From positions 1 to 6,216 of the forward strand of contig JASHYD010001096.1 of the NCBI GenBank assembly GCA_030043175.1: a DNA stretch of 6,216 nt. The letters run 5' to 3'. A program made the position numbers and the translations under genes. The notes under the pieces were generated by a model. That model was given only the letters and a program-made list of their open reading frames with translations. It made no database searches and was not told the DNA's origin. Position 1 is the first letter of the stretch, and the number at the start of each line of letters is the position of its first letter. Source of the stretch: Xanthobacteraceae bacterium. Lineage in GTDB: Bacteria > Pseudomonadota > Alphaproteobacteria > Rhizobiales > Xanthobacteraceae. Of the stretch, positions 1 to 5,109 are shown piece after piece.

Positions 1-622
1 GCACGCCTTCATCCTCGACCCGGAATGATATGGTCTGGTTCTGGCCGACGATGCCGAACCGTGGCGCCGCGACCAGCACGACGCGGCGGTCCTTTTCGTT
101 GGGTGAGCCGGTGATGAGGGCATGGACCGGTGCCGAGAAGCCAAGCGCGCCCACATCGGACGGCACGTCATGGACGCGGCCGTCAGTAATAAAAATGGCC
201 CCGGCAACGCGGTCGGGCGGCACGTCGGCGAGGGTGGCATTCAGCGCGCTGAGCAGCCGGGTGCCGTCAGCCTCGCCATCCGCCTCCCCGGCCTCGATCA
301 CGCGTGTCTCGATGCCGGGAATGCGGGCAAGCCGCTCGGCGACCGCTGCGCGGGCCGTCTCTGTCTGGGCCGCGCGGTCGCCGAAGTTCTGGCTCGGGCT
401 CTTGTCGACAACGACGACGGCGACCGAGGTCAGGGGATCGCGATCCTCGCGGGTGAGCGACGGATTGGCGAGAGCAAGCACCATCAGCGCCAGCGCTGCG
501 ATCCTGATAACCCCGCGGCTGTGAGCAAGCACCAGCAGGGCCGCCATGACGGCTGCGATCGCGGCGGCGACCCAGAGAAATTCGACCGGAACGAGAGGCG
601 AGAAGCTGATGCCGAATACCAC
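1..622 (-). CDS. Membrane protein with VWA-like domain, N-terminal part (runs off left edge)
   Basis: The minus strand reads openly from a GTG at 622 to the edge (207 codons, no stop). It begins VVFGISFSPLVPVEFLW. Two hydrophobic segments (about residues 15-33 and 38-52) are followed by a von Willebrand factor A-like domain: strand SVAVVVVDKSPSQ carries a DxSxS metal-site motif (D73-S77), and GAIFITDGRVHD (about 141-152) gives the later TDG element. The fragment ends near FGIVGQNQTISFRVEDEG, probably the start of a beta-sandwich. It resembles the long (about 900-residue) alphaproteobacterial membrane proteins with a VWA region and a C-terminal glutamine-amidotransferase-like domain, usually encoded after MoxR-type ATPase, DUF58 and DUF4159 genes; that C-terminus is outside the window. 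The GTG start is supported by AGAGGA about 8 bases upstream and by the usual FGISFSPLVP opening of homologues (from memory). The expected DUF4159 gene is missing upstream; an IS630 remnant lies there instead. Molecular function is unknown. Confidence 0.88.
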   Translation of the reverse strand, partial: MVFGISFSPLVPVEFLWVAAAIAAVMAALLVLAHSRGVIRIAALALMVLALANPSLTREDRDPLTSVAVVVVDKSPSQNFGDRAAQTETARAAVAERLARIPGIETRVIEAGEADGEADGTRLLSALNATLADVPPDRVAGAIFITDGRVHDVPSDVGALGFSAPVHALITGSPNEKDRRVVLVAAPRFGIVGQNQTISFRVEDEGV

Positions 623-712
623 TATTGGGTTCCTCTGCGTCCTGGTCGGATCGCAGGTAGAGTGGCAAAGCGAAGCATGCCCACCGCCACTGCATTCTAG
701 AGTATTCGGTGC

Positions 713-1060
713 TCAAAGTGGAGCATATCCTGCGTGTCTGAAATAACTGGTGCAGGTCTGGGGGAAGGTGCGTATCGCGGCGTCGATGCTGTTCCAGACC
801 GCTTCGCGGGTCCACGCCGCAGCTTTTCGCAGGAGCGTTTTGAGTTTAGCGAAGATCAGCGTGGCGTTGGCGGCTTGGATTAGCGTTCGCACGCCTGCAA
901 TCTTGTGGACCGCGAGATTGTCCGCCCGCCGATAGGCTCGGCAGCGGGATGGTTTCGAGATAGGTCAGGAAGCCCTGGCCAATCATCGCTCCTTACCAAC
1001 ACAAAGGACGCGCTGATCCTGTTGCGGCGTAGGTCGGCAACGAATGTCGTGACCACGGTG
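713..1060 (-). mobile_element. IS630-family transposase remnant A (C-terminal half, three frames)
   Basis: Minus-strand pieces in order match an IS630 transposase. TTFVADLRRNRISASFVL (about 997-1050) fits the usual TTFVAGLR strand. GFLTYLETIPLPSLSAGG (about 925-980) is in a second frame. DNLAVHKIAGVRTLIQAANATLI (about 854-922) is in a third, and runs directly into FAKLKTLLRKAAAWTREAVWNSI and the ending SYFRHAGYAPL with TGA at 713-715. DNLxxHK contains the second Asp of the DDE triad. The expected linker of about 15 residues containing PPYSPDLNPIEQ is absent in frame between ATLI and FAKLK, so the catalytic Glu is gone. Another small deletion between LSAG and DNL causes a frame change. The N-terminal half (helix-turn-helix, first Asp) is not recognisable upstream. 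It cannot encode an active transposase. No terminal inverted repeats were found. Confidence 0.85.
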
Positions 1061-1174
1061 AAGAGCGCAACCGTCGCCTCAAGGACCGAAGCGGCGTCGG
1101 TATTGAGGACCGTCATCAAGCGCGCCGCCAGCCCACGATCCGGTCGCTCGCGCCAGCCGGCCGCCCGAGGCCGC

Positions 1175-1859
1175 TCATGCGCGAAACGAGGCTGCCCGCT
1201 GGGGTAGGAACTCAGCCAATTCCCTCGCCCGCGCTTGCCGCAGTACGTTGAAGGCCGCGATGCGCTGAGAGAGGGCTTGGCGGCTTGCACAGTTCGGATC
1301 GTCCAGGCCCGCGCCAAAGCCAGGATTGGCCAAACCTCGACAGCCCTCGCGAATAGCGCGGACGGCCTCGTCCGAACGGTTTGTACCGCCGTCGTTGAAG
1401 CTTAGCGATTGATGAAAGCGGACCATATCGGACTGGGGATTGCTGACGTTCTGGCCAGGAAATGCCTTGGCCTCGATTTCGTAGAGTCGGTCCTTGTAAT
1501 CGAACAATTGCACCATCGACCGGCTGCCGTCCGCTCCATCGACCGTCAATTGACGGCCGTAAACCTCGTAGATGCGCGCAGGAATATTGACCCTGACCGT
1601 GGCGCCTTGAGACAGCGCGCTAATCGCATGCTCGAGAACGGTGGTCTCCTCAAGATTGGTGCCTTTGAGTCCAGCCACTATCATCCTGAAGACGACGTTG
1701 GCTTGACGAACCAAATAGACACGCGCCGGTTTCGATCTGCGGGTTGGTCGGAAAAGCAACCGAGATAGCATACTCGGGGTAGCTGTATTCCTTCCAACTC
1801 TGTGCGAAGGCGGACGCGCTGAAGGCGAAGGCTGCCAGAATCAAGGCGATCGGGCGCAT
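1175..1859 (-). pseudogene. Exported (periplasmic) protein of unknown function, frameshifted
   Basis: The gene starts with ATG at 1859 behind a strong ribosome site (AAGGAGGAA at 1866-1874). MRPIALILAAFAFSASAFA is a classic Sec signal peptide, with cleavage expected before QSWKEYSYPEYAISVAFP. The reading then leaves frame after PQIET: the natural continuation ARVYLVRQANVVFRMIVAG is in another frame from about 1726 and stays open to TGA at 1175-1177. It passes through NIPARIYEVYGRQLTVDG, LFDYKDRLYEIEAKAFPG and GGTNRSDEAVRAIREGCRG to GLDDPNC. Homologues I remember in Bradyrhizobium have about a dozen extra residues between IET and ARVY, so a deletion with frameshift around 1723-1730 is likely. 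The last 30 or so residues (RQARARELAEF onward) look less typical and may be read-through. Apart from this one lesion the coding sequence is well preserved, so loss is recent, or the lesion is a sequencing error. No domain of known function recognised. Confidence 0.8.
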
Positions 1860-1865
1860 CTTGGG

Positions 1866-1874
1866 TTCCTCCTT
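1866..1874 (-). promoter_or_regulatory. Strong ribosome binding site for the exported-protein pseudogene
   Basis: The minus strand reads AAGGAGGAA, six bases before ATG (1857-1859). It is near-perfectly complementary to the 16S 3' end and fixes that start. It directly abuts the last recognisable residues of the ABC substrate-binding remnant, so no independent promoter space is left between the two. Confidence 0.75.
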
Positions 1875-1879
1875 ACGAA

Positions 1880-2069
1880 CGTGATGTTGCGACCGGGACA
1901 GTTGAGGCTCGCTACAAGCCCAACCTCGACGGGGTCGTTACCAAATACGATTGAAATCGTTTCAGTCACCGAATTTTGCCGCACCAGCATGGTCCGTTGC
2001 CGGCGCTGAACGGCGAAAGGCCAAGCCGCCGCGCTGGCCAAGCACGCCGACAAAGTCGCCTCGTCGTAT
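1880..2069 (-). pseudogene. ABC transporter substrate-binding protein remnant (PF04392-like)
   Basis: The minus strand first reads RRGDFVGVLG (about 2038-2066), corresponding to the usual MRRREFI-LLGG opening of these exported binding proteins. A frame change then gives AAAWPFAVQRRQRTMLV, matching the typical GAAAWPLAARAQQ..MPV signal-peptide end. This runs with a large internal gap into TETISIVFGNDPVEVGLVASLN and CPGRNIT, matching the TIPIVF-xxxDPVxxGLVASLNRPGGNVTG core. Such proteins are periplasmic binding components of ABC importers; substrates vary and cannot be told here. The original start was probably the codon at 2067-2069, now ATA, with GGAGGT five bases ahead (2075-2080). Roughly 50-80 residues are missing between the signal peptide and TIPIVF, and everything after NVTG is lost. 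Clearly non-functional. Confidence 0.78.
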
Positions 2070-2072
2070 CAG

Positions 2073-2756
2073 TGACCTCCCGCGAATTTCGGCAAACCTA
2101 TTGTAGCGCGTGCAAGGAAGCGCTGGAACGGTCTTAGGCCGAACGGAGGGCATCCATTGGGCGGTTGGCTGTGTCCGCTCACCGCGTTTAAACGCACGGG
2201 TCGCCAACGTCGAGAAGGCTTTCGAAGGCATAAAGGCTTAAGTGCGGTGGCTGTTGATCGAGCTGATGAATCAACCTTAAAGTTCAACTGTCTTGATCTT
2301 TTCGATTGATCGTGCTCAGGCGCGCATCGCCGTCGAAGGCGGTTGATGGCAAGCCCGGAAAGCCAGCGTGGAATATCCCGATTGAGTGGATCGAAGTGCG
2401 ATCTATACATATAGTCAGTTCTACTACAGATACTATACCTGCGTAATTATATAAGTTAATGAAGATTAAGTTGACGTAAGGCAATCTAGTATGCTTTCAT
2501 AGACCGCGGTGTGGAGTCCCCCTCTCACCGTGCTGACGTCACTTGGTTACGTCTTCCTATGTTTTCCGTTCCTCAACTTCAGACACTTCTGGGTCGGGCA
2601 GCCTAGAGGTGTCTGTCTTATATCGAGCAATTTATCTATAGAGTAGCTCTTATGTCCGTTGTCAACAGCCGGGCAACAAACGACCCTCCCTGGCCACAGG
2701 GTTTGCTTCCGATGAGAGTGCACAGGGCTGGCGATGAGGCTTTAGACGACGGTTGA
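2073..2756. other. Non-coding stretch without a recognisable gene
   Basis: Neither strand gives a protein I recognise; the short open frames here (minus 2069-2410 and 2284-2484) have no signal peptide, motif or ribosome site. What it holds: the old Shine-Dalgarno GGAGGT of the ABC-binding remnant (2075-2080), a visibly AT-rich patch at about 2396-2475 that contrasts with the GC-rich surroundings, and a hairpin at 2580-2615. It is probably eroded sequence from old insertions or deletions. Confidence 0.55.
2580..2615. repeat. Inverted repeat / hairpin, 11-bp stem
   Basis: CAGACACTTCT (2580-2590) pairs with AGAGGTGTCTG (2605-2615) over 11 bp with one G-T wobble, around a 14-base GC-rich loop. 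No good T-run follows on either strand (TCTTAT on plus), so it is not a convincing terminator. It could be a decayed insertion-sequence end or repeat element. Confidence 0.5.
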
Positions 2757-3011
2757 TCAGACTCTTATTCGCGGGTTGGTTACCGCATCGACCGTTGTTC
2801 GTCTGGGGGCTTCCCAATGTCTAGAGCGCGGGCGTCGATAAGTATCGGCCATTGTCTGCTCGACGCGGTCGTAGCTAACCGTCAAAGTTCGCTCGGCTAA
2901 GCACCGCTGCAAAACAACCCAGTCCTTGCTGGTGGAACCGCCTCCAGCTTCTAGGACTATCGCGGGCAAATCGTTGATCAATCCTCGGAATTTCAAGCGC
3001 TGGGAATTCAT
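2757..3011 (-). pseudogene. Alpha/beta hydrolase N-terminal fragment
   Basis: On the minus strand, from about 3011, the frame reads NSQRLKFRGLINDLPAIVLE, then AGGGSTSKDWVVLQRCLAER and TLTVSYDR (ending at 2865). This matches the first two strands of alpha/beta hydrolases, where the pattern is G.G.PAVVLEAGGG-SSKDW..VQ..LA..TRV-SYDRAG; the glycine-rich stretch after VLEA contributes to the oxyanion region. After SYDR the sequence loses similarity (VEQTMADTY) and stops at 2757. The nucleophile elbow (GxSxG), acid and His are all absent, so no activity is possible. No start with a ribosome site is evident. It follows the prolyl-oligopeptidase fragment on the same strand but in another frame; the two are probably independent scraps. 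Confidence 0.62.
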
Positions 3012-3169
3012 CAGACACCAATCGAGTCCGTGCTCGGGTGCTTGAGGAGGTTTTGGGCGCCGACGCGATTGCGGATTAGCTCGTCTCACGATCTTCCGAG
3101 TTGAGCGACTGTCGGCGACGGAAATATCGGGCCAATTTTCGAACATAACGTCGGCGCCACACCTTCGTC

Positions 3170-3261
3170 CCGGAACGTTCCAACGTCTTCGTATTCTGCG
3201 CTTCGATCCAGTCGAGCACAGAAGTGCTCTCAATCTCCTCCAGCCAGAGATGGGGTGTCAC
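3170..3261 (-). pseudogene. Prolyl oligopeptidase-family N-terminal fragment
   Basis: The minus strand reads TPHLWLEEIESTSVLDWIEA then QNTKTLERSGT, which fits the DPHLWLEEIEG..AL.WV.AQNA.TL opening of the beta-propeller domain of prolyl oligopeptidase-family serine peptidases. The frame stays open to 3076, but the residues beyond about 3170 (basic, RRRYVRKLARYFRRR) do not resemble the family. The propeller and the whole catalytic hydrolase domain are missing. The first in-frame GTG (3259-3261) has no properly spaced ribosome site, and a terminator begins only about 10 bases upstream, so the true 5' end appears lost. Confidence 0.6.
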
Positions 3262-3270
3262 CTCGTTTGG

Positions 3271-3312
3271 ATAAAACCGCCAGCCCCTTCGTCTAACAAG
3301 GAGCTGGCGGTT
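3271..3312 (-). terminator. Rho-independent terminator
   Basis: On the minus strand AACCGCCAGC (3312-3303) pairs perfectly with GCTGGCGGTT (3284-3275). An inner CCTT/AAGG pairing extends the stem past one mismatch. TTTTAT follows directly (3276-3271). The stem overlaps the TAA stop (3311-3313) of the small secreted-protein gene, exactly where its terminator is expected. Confidence 0.75.
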
Positions 3313-3608
3313 ACGCGTTGCATGGGCTGGCAGCCTTGACCGTCACATCTGCGCCCACCACAGGACGGAGGCTGCCTTTCTGAAAGGCGACCCTCATGCC
3401 GGCCGACTTCGAGGAGGTCTGTGGCGGGTATTCTAACGCGCCTCTATGAAAACAAAGAATGGATGATCGACGGCTGAGTCGGAGCGCACTGATCTTCGGC
3501 TTCCGCCTCACCCCAGGGGACAAGCAGAGCCGCTGCCATCATGGTCGAACCAAGCCAGCGCAACCGGCACCGACCAATCGACGCGCTGGGAATTAAACAA
3601 TTAAACAT
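3311..3608 (-). pseudogene. Small secreted protein gene, probably frameshifted
   Basis: An ATG at 3608 sits behind GGAGGA with a six-base gap and opens a 54-codon frame ending with TAG at 3444-3446. It begins MFNCLIPSAS and contains LRWLGSTMMAAALLVPWGEA followed by EAEDQC. This is a signal-peptide-like stretch (positive residues, hydrophobic core, small residues before EDQC). A second minus frame, offset by one, continues from about 3475 with GALEYPPQTSSKSAGMRVAF, then QKGSLRPVVGADVTVKAASP, ending CNA at 3311 inside the terminator stem. The simplest view is one gene of about 95 codons with a frameshift around 3445-3480. The two cysteines (after the signal peptide and near the C-terminus) would suit an exported disulfide protein. 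I do not recognise the family. Alternatively only the 54-residue ORF is expressed. Confidence 0.5.
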
Positions 3609-3719
3609 GAGCCGTCCTCCAGTTTCGGCGGGCCAATTGCTTTCAACGAATCAGAATGAACCGAACGATACTCCAGCATCCGCCGGTCTGTTGTCGGTCG
3701 GCTTCTCGACGAGTTTAGT

Positions 3720-3745
3720 CGTTATATATTCCGTTATATATAACG
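3720..3745. promoter_or_regulatory. ModE-box-like 26-bp inverted repeat
   Basis: CGTTATATA (3720-3728), eight bases, then TATATAACG (3737-3745): nine-bp arms are perfectly inverted. Within it lie a second CGTTATATA and a 14-bp perfect palindrome (3732-3745). Molybdate-responsive ModE regulators bind inverted repeats with arms close to CGTTATAT/ATATAACG; the spacer here (8 bp with 9-bp arms) is a little longer than the E. coli modA site as I recall it. Other regulators that like AT-rich palindromes are possible. Confidence 0.45.
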
Positions 3746-3756
3746 TGGGTTCGAAC

Positions 3757-3797
3757 ATTCAGCCCACATTCAGCTTCGCGTCAGCTTCACGTCAGGA
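3757..3797 (+). promoter_or_regulatory. TCAG array 1: four half-sites at 11-bp spacing
   Basis: TCAG occurs at 3759, 3770, 3781 and 3792, each exactly 11 bp after the last, with partly conserved context (ATTCAG, ATTCAGCTT, GTCAGCTT, GTCAGG). Tandem half-sites at 11-bp pitch are the signature of OmpR/PhoB-family response regulators, which bind head-to-tail on one DNA face. Four sites would hold two dimers. A -10-like segment may follow at about 3801-3807 (AATACCT). The regulator is not in the window. Confidence 0.62.
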
Positions 3798-3908
3798 ACC
3801 AATACCTCCCAACGATCTTCTCGACTCAACGACGATTCGCCGGGATATGAGCCGTGGCTTGACTCTCCCTAGAGAATGCTGGGCGCAAGCCATGGTAAGA
3901 GATCGCCC

Positions 3909-4118
3909 ATGGCTGAACCTGCAATCCAATGGATACGCGACTGGGGAAAAATGAACCTCTTCTCCATCGTGTTTCTGTGGCTCCTATTTATTTTCGGCGG
4001 CCTGGTGCTGATTGCGCGCACGCTCCTCCGCCTGGCGACCGCGCCGCTGTTCGGCCTCGCTGCCGCCCCGGCCATTGTGCCTAAATTTTACTCATTAGCG
4101 TTTGACGTGTCCAACTAA
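3909..4118 (+). CDS. Putative small membrane protein
   Basis: The 69-residue frame starts MAEPAIQWIRDWGKM and has a strongly hydrophobic segment, NLFSIVFLWLLFIFGGLVLI (about residues 16-35). It is followed by ARTLLRLATAPLFGLAAAPA and ends FYSLAFDVSN. One transmembrane helix is likely, possibly with a second weaker hydrophobic stretch. Three in-frame starts exist: 3876, 3909 and 3951; the last has GGGGA just ahead. None has a strong ribosome site, so the start is uncertain. It lies about 110 bp after TCAG array 1, which is suitably placed to control it. I do not recognise the family, and in this decayed neighbourhood it could itself be a fragment. Confidence 0.35.
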   Translation: MAEPAIQWIRDWGKMNLFSIVFLWLLFIFGGLVLIARTLLRLATAPLFGLAAAPAIVPKFYSLAFDVSN

Positions 4119-4543
4119 CTACCAACTTCCGGATTGGGAGTGGTATCATCCGGACTGTGAGTAAAACCATCGATAGCTTTACTAGATAATTCGAATTGTG
4201 CATATCAGATATGCTTTATGCGTAAGTGCTGCAGATTTCACAAATGGACATCTCCCTGGTTCCCAGGCGATCAAGTATGTTTCAGTCTTTCTGAGCCGCG
4301 CTGGCCTCAATCGACAGTGACGCCGCGTGTTCCTGCCACCTGCCCAGCGACGCCAGCAGCTCGCCACGGGAGCGCTGCGTGAATTCCTGAGCATCCTCTC
4401 GCGCCTTTCAGTGATCTCGATTTCGGGCCGGGTTACGGTATGTTCCTGCTCGAGACCGTGTCCTAGCGGCGCATTCAATACATTAGTTGTCTGTATCTCC
4501 GCTGAATGACTGAATTCAGAACACCCATCATCGATTTTGAATA
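4119..4543. other. Intergenic stretch without a recognised gene
   Basis: No convincing coding region. A minus frame (4182-4478) and an alternative minus frame reading QEFTQRSRGELLASLGRWQE near 4330-4390 could be a fragment of an amphipathic alpha-helical protein, but I could not assign it. Small palindromes occur at 4188-4197 (AATTCGAATT), 4200-4214 and 4510-4519 (CTGAATTCAG). Confidence 0.4.
4200..4214. repeat. 15-bp palindrome GCATATCAGATATGC
   Basis: Seven-bp arms GCATATC and GATATGC are perfectly inverted around a central A, three bases after the AATTCGAATT palindrome. Size and symmetry suit a dimeric repressor operator, but no gene starts close by, so its role is unknown. Confidence 0.35.
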
Positions 4544-4593
4544 TTCAGTTTATCTTCAGGTAGGCTTCAGCTTGTTGTCAGCTACAACTGACA
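4543..4593 (+). promoter_or_regulatory. TCAG array 2: four half-sites at 11-bp spacing, plus inverted repeat
   Basis: TCAG occurs at 4545, 4556, 4567 and 4578, again exactly 11 bp apart. The context matches array 1 (ATTCAG, CTTCAG, CTTCAGCTT, GTCAGC). The last site is also one arm of the perfect inverted repeat TGTCAG-6 bp-CTGACA (4576-4593). A TACAAC at 4583-4588 could be a -10 element. The first in-frame ATG of the following plus-strand remnant is at 4593. Confidence 0.62.
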
Positions 4594-4962
4594 TGATGGG
4601 AAGTGTCTTCGTGTCCGCGGACAGCCGGAAAGCCTTCGACAAGAAGTATGCCATGGTCGACCTGTTCGGCACATCCTTCACTGCATGTGGGGGAGGGCTA
4701 TCGGCTGATCGACTTCGATGAGGTAGGGAAGGCCTGGCGCGACGCAAAGGAGAACCGGCGTCCGGCGAGGGCCGGCGGGATCGACCGGCAAGCACCCTGC
4801 AGGCCCACTTCACCGTCGGGGATGAGGGCGTGTTCACGACCCCCCGGGACTCACGTATGGGCGGGGGTCCGACGACTGGTCGGAAATTGCCCGTGCGGAA
4901 ACATCAAGACATATTACAAACCCGACGCCGACGTTCCGATGGCGGCGAAGCGGAGCATATAG
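4593..4962 (+). pseudogene. Remnant of an uncharacterised protein, C-terminal region, at least three frameshifts
   Basis: Pieces of one protein appear in changing frames on the plus strand. YRLIDFDEVGKAWRDAKENR comes first (about 4700-4760), then LQAHFTVGDEGVFTTP (4797-4844) in a second frame. LTYGRGSDDWSEIARAE (about 4850-4900) follows in a third, and NIKTYYKPDADVPMAAKRSI in the first frame again, with TAG at 4960-4962. Together they follow the pattern of alphaproteobacterial exported proteins with an FTVxDEGVFTTPW block and a W.EI.CAEN...YY......P.A.K ending. The opening part (from ATG 4593, ADSRKAFDKKYAMVDLFG) is less certain. The protein's function is not known to me. It lies directly behind TCAG array 2. 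The FTxPW plus CAEN elements suggest, without proof, kinship with the gene at 6014. Confidence 0.6.
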
Positions 4963-5109
4963 GGGCTGGGGGTATTAATACGCCTATCGGCGTGGACGAA
5001 TAATATACCTGGGTATCCATTTCTGACCCGCTGTTCCTGCCAGAACGGCCGCTCCAGTAGCTTGCCACGCCCGGGCGAGTCGCTGGCGTGTTCTCTGTGC
5101 TGGCCGCCA

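Larger units (their letters stand above)
3609..3908. promoter_or_regulatory. Divergent control region with two operator-like elements
   Basis: This 300-base interval separates a minus-strand start (3608) from the plus-strand ORF near 3909. I see no protein of note in the long plus-strand frame crossing it (3541-3954): no ribosome site and no motifs. It contains the ModE-like inverted repeat and the first four-site TCAG array described separately, 13 bp apart. Confidence 0.55.

Noticed and set aside
30..700. Two overlapping plus-strand ORFs and a minus ORF (267-815) over the left-edge gene
   Set aside because: They are other-frame shadows of the minus-strand membrane protein, which has transmembrane and VWA motifs; the shadows are Ser/Arg/Ala-rich with no motif or ribosome site.
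905..1207. Plus-strand ORF of 100 codons
   Set aside because: Opposite-strand shadow of the IS630 remnant and the sequence upstream of it; no recognisable protein.
1409..1768. Plus-strand ORF of 119 codons
   Set aside because: Antisense to the well-supported exported-protein pseudogene.
3757..3797. TCAG array as a nod box or type III secretion (tts) box
   Set aside because: It lacks the long conserved nod-box blocks and the TCGAAAGCT part of tts boxes; strict 11-bp tandem repeats fit a response regulator better.
3541..3954. Plus-strand ORF of 137 codons
   Set aside because: Runs through the palindrome and TCAG array, lacks a ribosome site, and its composition and content look non-coding.
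4182..4478. Minus-strand ORF of 98 codons and an alternative frame with QEFTQRSRGELLASLGRWQE
   Set aside because: Considered as a fragment of a helical (phasin-like or similar) protein, but I could not match it to a family and no start or ribosome site supports it.
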